Source: Rhodospirillaceae bacterium (lineage in GTDB: Bacteria; Pseudomonadota; Alphaproteobacteria; Rhodospirillales; UBA2165). From it: 64,000 bases of DNA. Position numbers and translations under genes: made by a program. Positions 1-7,189 of this stretch are shown piece by piece. Numbering within the stretch: the stretch's first letter is position 1; every line of letters begins with the position of its first letter. The stretch is from the NCBI GenBank assembly GCA_002723345.1, contig PBNV01000041.1, forward strand, positions 1 through 64,000. The letters are read 5' to 3'. The notes below the pieces were generated by a model. It did no database searches, was not told the origin of the DNA, and saw only the letters and a list, made by a program, of their open reading frames with translations.

Positions 1-190
1 CACGCGAGGCGCCTAGAAGCGAAAGCCTCGGCGCAGTGATAATATTGAGGAGCGTAATCTGGTGATGGAGAACTGAGCTGTCCACTCTCTCCCAGGTGGA
101 CGTCGATTGTTTGTCTGGCGTATATGGCCCAATTGTCTCGCTCCATCATTCAGGGCCTGGACACCATCTGTATTGTGGTGAAAGTGCGTC
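1..190. other. Left-edge region before the TauE gene
   Basis: No gene could be assigned here. On the plus strand, frame 1 is open from the window edge to a TGA at 37-39, giving a 12-residue tail that could be the C-terminus of a gene lying to the left, but it is too short to identify. The rest up to 190 presumably holds the 5' region of the TauE/SafE gene. No clear sigma-70 promoter pair was seen. Confidence 0.3.
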
Positions 191-949
191 ATGCATGAAA
201 TTCCTCTCGACCCGACTGAACTTGCCGTCGTTTTTTTGTCCATCGGTGCGGGTGCCTTTATCAAGGGACTGACTGGCACAGGATTTCCTCTGGTTGCAGT
301 GCCGATCATGGCTCTTTTTTTGGGCGTCGAGCACGCTGTGATTGTTCTTCAAATTCCGAATTTATTGTCCAACCTCTGGCTCGTCTGGCGCTACCGGGAT
401 CAAATGAAAACCACTCCCCATCCCCTAGGTATGTTTTTTCCATCGGGTATCGCTATTTTCCTGGGTGTGTGGTTCTTAAGTGCCGTTGATCGCACCTCGG
501 CGGTGATGTTTTTGGCCGCTATGCTGGGGGTATTTCTGATCCTACTCGTGATTAAGCCAGATCTCACTTTGAAGGGCTTGGCGCTTAAAATAGTGACGCC
601 CGTTGCGAGCACAATTGGTGGTTTTGCGCAAGGCGCCACTGGCGTTTCCGGACCCGTTTATACGCCGCTTATTTTTTCCATGCGCATGCCCAAAGAGGCA
701 TTTATCTATTACCACGGTATCCTCTATGGGTTTTTTAACGTGGTTCAGATCGCTGCCATGATTTGGTTTGGATTGTTTACGCCGGAGCGGTTCTTCCAAG
801 GCCTAATCTCTCTTATCCCGTTGTTTCTGTTTCAATACGTGGGGATGATGCTTACGGAACGAGTGTCACTCTCGACATTCAATAAAGCAGTTATTGGGAT
901 TATGATACTGATGGAGGCAAAGTTGCTACTGGACGCAATCTCGGGGTAG
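191..949 (+). CDS. TauE/SafE family sulfite exporter-like membrane protein
   Basis: A 252-residue, very hydrophobic protein with about eight membrane segments, the usual size for the TSUP (TauE/SafE) family. The family-typical inverted repeat is visible: G-x-x-x-G-x-T-G-x-G-x-P around residues 21-33 (GAFIKGLTGTGFP) and a matching copy at 143-154 (GGFAQGATGVSGP). TSUP proteins move small sulfur or carboxylate anions such as sulfite or sulfoacetate across the inner membrane, but substrate cannot be read from sequence. The start at 191 is the first ATG with a plausible GGTGAAA upstream. The gene is convergent with the amidohydrolase at 1092-2084, so a shared operon is excluded. Confidence 0.88.
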   Translation: MHEIPLDPTELAVVFLSIGAGAFIKGLTGTGFPLVAVPIMALFLGVEHAVIVLQIPNLLSNLWLVWRYRDQMKTTPHPLGMFFPSGIAIFLGVWFLSAVDRTSAVMFLAAMLGVFLILLVIKPDLTLKGLALKIVTPVASTIGGFAQGATGVSGPVYTPLIFSMRMPKEAFIYYHGILYGFFNVVQIAAMIWFGLFTPERFFQGLISLIPLFLFQYVGMMLTERVSLSTFNKAVIGIMILMEAKLLLDAISG

Positions 950-1091
950 CATCATGGGCTCGGCCTCCTGCCATTCGCTTAACCGAGCTCCATGCTGCCT
1001 GTTGTTTCGCTCGGACATTAGGCCCAACGTTCAGTTACTGGCGACCGATGTTGGGGAGGTGTCACTCCCGCGGCAAACCGGAGACTCAATA

Positions 1092-2084
1092 CTAAAGATT
1101 AAAGATTTTTTCCGCTGTTTTGCTCATGATTGCAGATTGCTCGTTTCCAGTCCGCGTGCCTATGATGTCTCTCAATTTCGGCACGTCATGGGGCATCGGC
1201 TGGTCCGTGCCAAACATCACTTTGTCCGGACCAGCAATATCAATAACCAAATCCAACGCGCCCTTATCATAGACGATAGCGTCATAATAAATTTGCTCCA
1301 GATACTCGGAAGGTTTTTTGGGTAGATCGAATTTTACCAAGGTTTCCACATTGAAGAAGACATCTAGTCGTCCGTGAATGAAGGGCAGATAGCCGCCGCC
1401 ATGAGATGCAATGAGCTTCATGTTGGTATACTTGTCAAGAAACCCGGACGTGGCCATACGGGCAATTGCAAGCGAGGTGTCGTACATAAATCCACATCCT
1501 GGCATCAATATACGCTCGAGCCCATAATTGACATCTTTTGCGCCATACGGTGCTGTTGGATGCACCAGTACCGGCATACCTTTATCGTCGATAGCTTTCC
1601 AGACGGGGTCGAATAGGGGATCAATGAGGTCCTTGTCTCCCATGTGCGCAGTGGCAAATACACCGACGGCGCCCTGATCAATGGCCCTGTTAAGCTCCGC
1701 CACGGCAGCGTCAGGGTAGTCCCAAGGAAGCGATGCAAACCAGCGAATTCGATCCGGGTAAGCGGTCTGGCCTCCGGCCATCTCGTCATTTGCAAGTTTA
1801 GCGGTTTCGGCACTGATTTCTGGTCCGCCCCATTGACAATTGGGCGACGTGAGAGAGACGATGGCAACGTCAATGCCCGCTGCATCCATCATTGCTATAC
1901 GTTTGTCGTAATCAAAGGCCTCCGGCTCAAAAGCACAGGCGGCAGCGCCCATTTCCATTAAATAGTCTCTGCCATCTTCCATGAGTTCGGAGGCATAGTT
2001 AGGTGCACCATGTTTTTTCAACATGTCGAGCCAGTCATACCCAAACATATGAGCGTGTATATCAATCGCTGTCATTTTGAACAT
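1092..2084 (-). CDS. Amidohydrolase family protein (ACMSD-like)
   Basis: 330 residues of the amidohydrolase_2 fold, related to aminocarboxymuconate-semialdehyde decarboxylase. Metal ligands are visible: HxH at residues 10-12 (IHAH), His175 in LVHPTAP, His228 in ASHGGGY and Asp294 in FGTDQP. The family contains decarboxylases and hydrolases or hydratases acting on aromatic acids and their ring-fission products. It lies 80 bp downstream of a two-domain extradiol-dioxygenase-like gene on the same strand, so the two probably form one operon in which the ring-cleaved product is processed here. ATG codons at 2084 and 2075 are both possible starts; the second has a better-spaced GAAAG upstream. The exact substrate is unknown. 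Confidence 0.86.
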   Translation of the reverse strand: MFKMTAIDIHAHMFGYDWLDMLKKHGAPNYASELMEDGRDYLMEMGAAACAFEPEAFDYDKRIAMMDAAGIDVAIVSLTSPNCQWGGPEISAETAKLANDEMAGGQTAYPDRIRWFASLPWDYPDAAVAELNRAIDQGAVGVFATAHMGDKDLIDPLFDPVWKAIDDKGMPVLVHPTAPYGAKDVNYGLERILMPGCGFMYDTSLAIARMATSGFLDKYTNMKLIASHGGGYLPFIHGRLDVFFNVETLVKFDLPKKPSEYLEQIYYDAIVYDKGALDLVIDIAGPDKVMFGTDQPMPHDVPKLRDIIGTRTGNEQSAIMSKTAEKIFNL

Positions 2085-2164
2085 CTTTCACGGGCGAGAG
2101 AGGTTAAACTCTGACGCAACTGTCTTGGGCGCGCAAAGTTAGCCGGAGAATATTCCTTGAAGGA

Positions 2165-3124
2165 TCATAGGACATGCATGTGAGGATCATCGACAAAACT
2201 CTCTGGAAAATCCGGTCCCCACTGATTATTGAGGCCCACCGGCGGCTCCCAACGTTCTCCTTTATGGGCACTGTTCACCAAATCGGAGTCCGTCCAATGT
2301 TCATGAATTCTACCCCACGGGTCCCGCCAATAATCAAAGATTTGGCTCCCCAGCATGTGTCGTCCGACACCCCATGCATGTTTATAGCCCTTAGATTTTA
2401 GCCAATAATGTCCCGCTTGAATATCATCAAAATCGGCGGCCTCGAAAGATATGTGATTAAACTCTGCATTCTCTGCCTGGATGCCTAGCAATACATGATG
2501 ATCAACAAAATCTTCCCCGGCATCGATATGATTAAATGTCATCATATCTTTCTCTTGATTCTCCATATCGATAATTGAGTCGGTTCGCATCAGACCAAGG
2601 TTGGTTTGATACCATTCGTTGAATTTTTCAAGGTTAGGGGTCTTTACAACAATGTGTGCACTTCTTTTTACATGAGAGGGCTGCCCCGGATTCATGGACA
2701 AGCGCTGAATTTCCGTTCTATTGAACTTGTCTGTACCGGTATTTATGGCCACTTCTCGGACGTCAAGATCGTCTAACTCCTCCATGCCGTGAATAACTTC
2801 GATCACTCGCCCGTCTGGATCATTCAGGGTGACCCGTTTGCCACCGCCCGGTTCATCAATTTCATGAATGTCACTGGCACCTGAGGCTTTACTGATCTTC
2901 TCGAGATCTTCCTCGTTTTTTGCCCACCAGGCCATGCCGATGTGCCGGGGCTCACCCAATTCCGTAACATGGACATGATGGTGATCACCATCTGTGGCAC
3001 GCATATAGAGGGCAGACTTGGTTCGATCAACTTTCACCAAACCGAAGTCGGTTAGGAACTCCTCCATCAAACCTAAATCCGGTGCAGCCAGACGCCCATA
3101 AGCCAGGTCAGTAACTTTAATCAT
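2165..3124 (-). CDS. VOC family extradiol ring-cleavage dioxygenase-like protein
   Basis: 320 residues from the ATG at 3124, which has a strong GGAGGG 5 nt upstream; the frame stays open to 3196 but that extension is basic and lacks a ribosome site. Two glyoxalase/bleomycin-resistance (VOC) modules are present, as in BphC-type catechol dioxygenases. In the C-terminal module the 2-His-1-carboxylate Fe(II) ligands appear intact: His in RSAHIVV, His in FNHISFEA and Glu in IHEHW. An extradiol dioxygenase acting on a catecholic acid is therefore likely, with the adjacent amidohydrolase as the next step. The substrate cannot be deduced. Size and layout match the family. Confidence 0.85.
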   Translation of the reverse strand: MIKVTDLAYGRLAAPDLGLMEEFLTDFGLVKVDRTKSALYMRATDGDHHHVHVTELGEPRHIGMAWWAKNEEDLEKISKASGASDIHEIDEPGGGKRVTLNDPDGRVIEVIHGMEELDDLDVREVAINTGTDKFNRTEIQRLSMNPGQPSHVKRSAHIVVKTPNLEKFNEWYQTNLGLMRTDSIIDMENQEKDMMTFNHIDAGEDFVDHHVLLGIQAENAEFNHISFEAADFDDIQAGHYWLKSKGYKHAWGVGRHMLGSQIFDYWRDPWGRIHEHWTDSDLVNSAHKGERWEPPVGLNNQWGPDFPESFVDDPHMHVL

Positions 3125-3331
3125 TTTGCCCTCCTTGTATTTTGTTAATAGCTTGATCTTAAATTTGAAAACACTCGCCCTCAATCTCATTCTCAAAAAA
3201 AATTAATTTTTCGCTTGATGACAAGACCAGTTCAGAGAATTGATGCTAAAAGTTGCAATCTATGGTGCCCTGATTTTGAGCTGGTAATGGTTCAGGATAT
3301 ATTGGTTCTCAAATTTAGGTGTGTAGGAAAG

Positions 3332-3679
3332 ATGACTGCAACGACCGAAGCTAACGTGCACAAGTACCGTGAACAACTGGAGGCTCAGCAGGACGAAATC
3401 AGGCGACTCACAACGGTTTCTGCAGACAGCCGAAAAACTGTGGAACTCGATCAGACAACGCAGGGTAGATTGTCGCGTATGGATGCCCTCCAAGTTCAGG
3501 AGATGGCCTTGGAGCAGGAACGGCGGCGAGGGATTGAGGTTCAGCGGATCGAGGCTGCGCTCCTGCGGATCGACTCGGGAGAATTTGGATACTGTACGTC
3601 CTGTGGTGACGATATTGAGCCGAAACGGCTGGCAAACGATCCAGCTGTGCCTTTGTGTCTTACTTGTGCGCAGAGATAA
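3332..3679 (+). CDS. TraR/DksA family C4 zinc-finger protein
   Basis: 115 residues from the ATG at 3332, which has AGGAAAG just upstream. The frame extends back to 3215, but that extension has no ribosome site and no family similarity. The N-terminal two-thirds is charged and helical, probably coiled coil (residues about 8-75). The C-terminus carries a CxxC...CxxC zinc finger (CTSC and CLTC). Family members bind the RNA polymerase secondary channel and modify initiation, DksA with ppGpp. This is a short DksA-like paralogue rather than the main ~150-residue DksA. It is divergent from the dioxygenase gene, with about 200 bp between the starts. Confidence 0.85.
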   Translation: MTATTEANVHKYREQLEAQQDEIRRLTTVSADSRKTVELDQTTQGRLSRMDALQVQEMALEQERRRGIEVQRIEAALLRIDSGEFGYCTSCGDDIEPKRLANDPAVPLCLTCAQR

Positions 3680-3748
3680 GTGAGTTGCTAGACGGACTCA
3701 CTGGCCAACACGCACTTGAACCCGCGCCTTGAAACCGGCGTACTACCG

Positions 3749-5101
3749 TTAAACCAAAAGCCATTCCCGTCGGCAGAGCCACCAGAACCGTGCCGACAAG
3801 AGTGAGACCGAGACTAGACTGGCGATAAGGATGCCCTCAAAAAGGCCGATTGCACCATGTCCTAGCGAGTGAGACAGAAGCCACCCACTCGGGATCATTA
3901 TCACTAAGTAAGAGACGACATGCAGCACGGCGGGGACCCAAGTCTCTGATCGGCCCCGCAGGGCATGCGCCATGACTGTTTGGCTTCCGTCGGCAATCAG
4001 CACAAAGAAGAGGAACGCGATCATTGGTGCTGCCGCCGAGATCAAATTAAGGTCTGTAGAGAATATGCTGGCGATCAGGTCCGGAATCAAGATAAGTGGG
4101 AGCCCCAGCAAAGCCATGACGAGGACCGTCAATCCTAGCCCGGTCCAGCCTGCATAGGCCATGTCCCGGGCATCCCTTCTTCCATGGGCATTTCCGACAC
4201 ACACTGCGGTGGCTGTGCCAATGCCGAGCGCGATCATAAAAACCAACGCCAAGTTGTTGAACGCGACTGAAAACGCGGCCAGAGGCAGGGTGCCCAAAAG
4301 TCCGGCAAATATGTTCATGGCGGAGAAAGCAGCCGACTCGATACCATTGCTGAGCCCAGCACTGTAACCGATTCTCCGTTGGTGTGCCCAAGTAGACCAG
4401 TTTCGTGCAGAGCGTTTGCGAATGCCGAATCGTTCGTGATCCCGTAAATGCCATATATACCACACAATTACGATGGCAGAGAACACGCGCACGCCGAAGC
4501 TAGCCCAAGCGGAGCCACTCGCGCCCATGGCGGGGAGACCTAAATTGCCGAACACAAGAGTCCAGTTAAGGGCTAGGTTGAGAATGTTGGCGGCGATCAT
4601 CAGATACATACCTGGTTTCGGACGTTTCAAGCCGTCCAAAAAGAAGGAACTGGTGATAAAAACCAGCATGAACGGGATGCTATATCCCAGGATCAGTATA
4701 ATCTCTCCACCGCCTTCGGCGATGTCCCGCTCCTGACCTGTCAAGATGAGGAATTCCGTGCCGAAGCAAGACGCAGTAAATCCGATGGCCGATATGACTA
4801 GGGAGTATCCAAGCGAGAGCTGCCACACACTGCCGCAATTTTCCGGCTTGCCGGCCCCTACAGCATAAGCCGTTCGGACGAGCGTCCCCATTAAGAGACC
4901 AAAACTCGTGACCATTATAAACATCAGCGGTGCAAGGCCAATAGCCAGGTAGGCCAGCTCCTGCGTCGAGAAACGCCCCACCATGATGGCGTCAACAACC
5001 ATCATAACCATTAATCCAGCACGCGACAGGATAACCGGACCTGAGAGCCGGACAAGATCAAGGACATGCCGAGATACGGTGTTAAACAAACGAAGGTTCA
5101 T
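3749..5101 (-). CDS. MATE family efflux transporter
   Basis: 450 residues, about twelve membrane helices, the normal length for MATE/NorM-type drug:cation antiporters. Family-typical stretches are visible: an N-terminal LSGPVILSRAGLMVMMVVD segment and a matching start to the second half near residue 240 (SAGLSNGIESAAF). The protein would export cationic metabolites or toxins at the inner membrane, driven by H+ or Na+. The gene is divergent from the DUF4864 gene (70 bp between starts) and convergent with the DksA-like gene. Its stop codon lies inside a tRNA-like sequence (see rejected items). Confidence 0.92.
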   Translation of the reverse strand: MNLRLFNTVSRHVLDLVRLSGPVILSRAGLMVMMVVDAIMVGRFSTQELAYLAIGLAPLMFIMVTSFGLLMGTLVRTAYAVGAGKPENCGSVWQLSLGYSLVISAIGFTASCFGTEFLILTGQERDIAEGGGEIILILGYSIPFMLVFITSSFFLDGLKRPKPGMYLMIAANILNLALNWTLVFGNLGLPAMGASGSAWASFGVRVFSAIVIVWYIWHLRDHERFGIRKRSARNWSTWAHQRRIGYSAGLSNGIESAAFSAMNIFAGLLGTLPLAAFSVAFNNLALVFMIALGIGTATAVCVGNAHGRRDARDMAYAGWTGLGLTVLVMALLGLPLILIPDLIASIFSTDLNLISAAAPMIAFLFFVLIADGSQTVMAHALRGRSETWVPAVLHVVSYLVIMIPSGWLLSHSLGHGAIGLFEGILIASLVSVSLLSARFWWLCRREWLLV

Positions 5102-5171
5102 CGAAGGTTGACCAATTGCGGTGTTTAATTGCTATTGCCTGCCTTAACCCGTCACCGGTAAACTGTCCAAC

Positions 5172-5645
5172 ATGATCGCACGTGTTGTTATTTGTATCCT
5201 GTTTACCATTGCATTTGCCGTCACTGGGCTGTCTGCTCAGCCCGGCGATGTCTCTCGGATCTCCCCGCATCCGTCTCTCAAGCCCCTTGATGTAGTTAGG
5301 ATTGTGATGACCGCTCTCCAGCATAACGATATTGGGGGAAAAAACAGGGGCATCGCCATCACCTATAATTTTGCGTCTCCGGCCAACAAGCGGATGACCG
5401 GGCCGCTCTCCCGGTTTATATCTCTGGTGAGTGGGCCGGTATATGGGGAGATGATTAATCACAAGGGCGCCTCTTATGAAAAGGTCGTCTCTAAAGGCCA
5501 AAATGCCCAGGTAGATGTGATCATCCGAACGGTCTCGGGGCAGTTTAGAGGCTTTCGGTTCACGCTTTCCCGTCAGCGGGGCAACCCTCACCAGGGCAGT
5601 TGGATGACTGACGCAGTAGTGCCCTTTAACGTAACTGCTACCTAA
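5172..5645 (+). CDS. DUF4864 domain-containing exported protein
   Basis: 157 residues with a clear signal peptide (about residues 1-22, ending LSAQP). The mature part matches the DUF4864 pattern: an NTF2-like helical start with 'FASPANKRMTGPLSRF', then a C-terminal strand region containing GSWMTDAV. The function of DUF4864 is unknown; it is common in alphaproteobacteria and is probably periplasmic. It reads away from the MATE gene across a 70-bp divergent intergenic region, so the promoters may overlap. Confidence 0.82.
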   Translation: MIARVVICILFTIAFAVTGLSAQPGDVSRISPHPSLKPLDVVRIVMTALQHNDIGGKNRGIAITYNFASPANKRMTGPLSRFISLVSGPVYGEMINHKGASYEKVVSKGQNAQVDVIIRTVSGQFRGFRFTLSRQRGNPHQGSWMTDAVVPFNVTAT

Positions 5646-6016
5646 CCCCACCTAATTTTGCGCGTTGAGCATATTGCCGTGCCCGTGCGATGATCTGCCG
5701 TGCCGACTATAATGGAAGATGGGTGATCCGGCGTTTTTTGGCCAATATTTGGCAAAAATGCTCGATCCATCTTTAAATCGGCAAGATGTTAGGGAGATTT
5801 CTATAAATTTTTAGGGGGAATTTTGTCCACAAACTATAATTAGCGTTTATGATACGAGGAAGGCGTGGGATCTTGGGTGCACATAAATAAAGATGGCTAA
5901 TCAATGCAGACGAGGACTTGATGACTACGGCCGATAGCCTGCGGTCAAACCTCTCTGTCTATTTATATTTTTTGCTCCTATTCCTTCACCCAACAATTTA
6001 AGCCCACTTGAAAAAA

Positions 6017-6029
6017 TAAGGGGCCCTTA
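6017..6029. repeat. Inverted repeat TAAGGG-G-CCCTTA
   Basis: A perfect 6-bp inverted repeat around one central G, about 125 bp upstream of the Met-rich protein start. It could be an operator half of the leader region. No known regulator motif is recognised. Confidence 0.35.
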
Positions 6030-6046
6030 ATGTTACTTACGCGATA

Positions 6047-6066
6047 AAGTCCAATAAACTGGACTT
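6047..6066. repeat. Inverted repeat AAGTCCA-N6-TGGACTT
   Basis: A perfect 7-bp inverted repeat with a 6-nt spacer, about 90 bp upstream of the Met-rich protein gene. The geometry suits a dimeric regulator site or a small RNA hairpin. The cognate regulator is unknown. Confidence 0.4.
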
Positions 6067-6110
6067 GTTGTCTTTTACTCGGCACAATAGCACCCTAGCA
6101 TGTTTACTAG

Positions 6111-6123
6111 ACTAAAATTTAGT
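6111..6123. repeat. Inverted repeat ACTAAA-A-TTTAGT
   Basis: A perfect 6-bp inverted repeat around one A, about 31 bp upstream of the ATG at 6155. It lies where it could overlap the promoter or the 5' end of the transcript. No regulator is recognised. Confidence 0.35.
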
Positions 6124-6154
6124 TTTTCAGTTCTCAGATGGGGAGGATGCAAAA

Positions 6155-7060
6155 ATGATGTTTCCGATGCAAATGCCAGAGATGCCTCAAGAAATTATGG
6201 ATGCTGTAGCGGCTGATCCTGGAGCTTTCGCAACCGCTCTAGGCCAAGGTATGGAGGCTTTTCAGGGCGCAATGAGTGACGGCGGTGATATGGGAGCCGC
6301 TTTTGAAGCTATGGGTGACGTAATGGGACCCGTAATGGAAGGAATGGGAGTTTCTCCTGAGGCGTTTGATGCTGCAGGCGATGCTTTTGGCGCCGCAATT
6401 GGTGGGGGCATGCACATGGCTCCAGCAGACTGCGGTGGTCCAGAAATGGGGGCCATTATGCAAGATGCAGTGGATATGATGATGCCCGAGGGAACAGATG
6501 TTCCTGCCCCAGTTCATGATGCTCTTGGTGATATGGGCCAGGCTTTTGCCGATGCTGGTTGCGCGCCACATGATATGGCAGGGGAAATGATGCCCCCGCC
6601 AGGTGATGCAGGTTTCCCGTTCCCGTGCGACGCGGCTGGAGATTGTATTGTTCCTCCTGGTGATCCTGCCGCTGCGCCTGCGGATTGCGTACAGGCTCCG
6701 CCGATGGACGGCGCGTGCGCAGATATGGGGGGCGCAATGATGCCTCCAGAAGGCGGATATGATCATGCCCCAATGCCTATGGATGCCGTAATGCCCCCTC
6801 CCATGGACAATATCATACTCCAGTCAGACGCGGGCGGGTTGGATGCTCTTAGCGATGCGCTTGGCGGACCGGCTGTGGATCCTGCCGCTGGTGATATGGG
6901 TGGTGGTGTTGACGCTGCCATTGGGGCCGCTTTGGACTCGGCGATGGAGCAAGGTGGAGCACCAGCCCCTGATGGTGCGACTGCTGGCCCCGCAGAAGAC
7001 ATGGGAGCCGAGAGCGCTGACGAAGCTCAAGAGGTGGATCCCTCTGCAGGAATGGGTTGA
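6155..7060 (+). CDS. Lys/Arg-free Met/Asp-rich protein, candidate substrate of the adjacent exporter
   Basis: 301 residues of low complexity. By my count it has about 36 Met, 36 Asp and 15 Glu, four His, six Cys, and no Lys, Arg or Trp. It is rich in Ala, Gly and Pro. A short D-M-G motif recurs (GDMGAA, GDMGQA, ADMGGA, GDMGGG, EDMGAE). Cys residues are scattered at about 93, 136, 158, 164, 178 and 188. There is no signal peptide or membrane segment. No family was recognised, and no RTX GGxGxD nonapeptides are present. A strong Shine-Dalgarno (GGGGAGG) precedes it and an intrinsic terminator follows it. It sits directly upstream of a type I secretion ABC/HlyD pair, which suggests it is the exported cargo. 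The clustered Met, Asp, His and Cys could bind metal such as copper. Both roles are inference. Confidence 0.78.
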   Translation: MMFPMQMPEMPQEIMDAVAADPGAFATALGQGMEAFQGAMSDGGDMGAAFEAMGDVMGPVMEGMGVSPEAFDAAGDAFGAAIGGGMHMAPADCGGPEMGAIMQDAVDMMMPEGTDVPAPVHDALGDMGQAFADAGCAPHDMAGEMMPPPGDAGFPFPCDAAGDCIVPPGDPAAAPADCVQAPPMDGACADMGGAMMPPEGGYDHAPMPMDAVMPPPMDNIILQSDAGGLDALSDALGGPAVDPAAGDMGGGVDAAIGAALDSAMEQGGAPAPDGATAGPAEDMGAESADEAQEVDPSAGMG

Positions 7061-7078
7061 TAGCAAACTAGAAGGAAA

Positions 7079-7115
7079 AACCCACTGCTCAGTGATCTGA
7101 ACGGTGGGTTTTTTT
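7079..7115 (+). terminator. Intrinsic terminator after the Met-rich gene
   Basis: A 14-bp stem (AACCCACTGCTCAG / CTGAACGGTGGGTT, with one G-T pair and one mismatch) closed by a TGAT loop and followed by a run of seven T. It separates the acidic protein gene from the exporter genes by about 75 bp. Partial termination here would give more cargo transcript than exporter transcript, as is common in secretion operons. Confidence 0.85.
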
Positions 7116-7189
7116 ATTTCAATCATCAGGGCTAGAATTCAACTAATGCTATCTTCGAACCCGATATTCGACAGTTTATTAAGCTGACA

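Larger units (their letters stand above)
5646..6154. other. A+T-rich 5' region of the Met-rich protein gene
   Basis: About 500 bp without a credible gene, visibly richer in A+T than its left flank. It holds three short perfect inverted repeats close to the downstream gene (6017-6029, 6047-6066, 6111-6123). A good Shine-Dalgarno (GGGGAGG) lies 8 nt before the ATG at 6155. The many stops in all frames argue against a coding sequence. A regulatory leader is the best reading. Confidence 0.5.

Noticed and set aside
954-1325. 123-residue plus-strand frame after the TauE gene
   Set aside because: It lies opposite the amidohydrolase C-terminal half and has no domain; it is the shadow frame of that gene.
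3685-3770. tRNA-like sequence on the minus strand overlapping the MATE gene end
   Set aside because: A D-loop-like GGTTTAACGGTAG and a T-arm-like GGGTTCAAGT occur in the right order, and GACGG/CCGTC ends could pair. However the anticodon stem (CGCC-N8-GGCG) has an 8-nt loop, the T stem is only 3-4 bp, and the acceptor spacing is wrong. It may be a decayed tRNA, but I do not call it a tRNA gene.
6155-7060. RTX-type calcium-binding cargo for the type I exporter
   Set aside because: No GGxGxD nonapeptide repeats are present, so an RTX designation would be wrong.
6239-7126. Minus-strand open frames opposite the acidic-protein gene
   Set aside because: They are long because the coding strand has biased composition (Ala, Gly, Met, Asp codons give few stops on the opposite strand). 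None has a ribosome site or family match.
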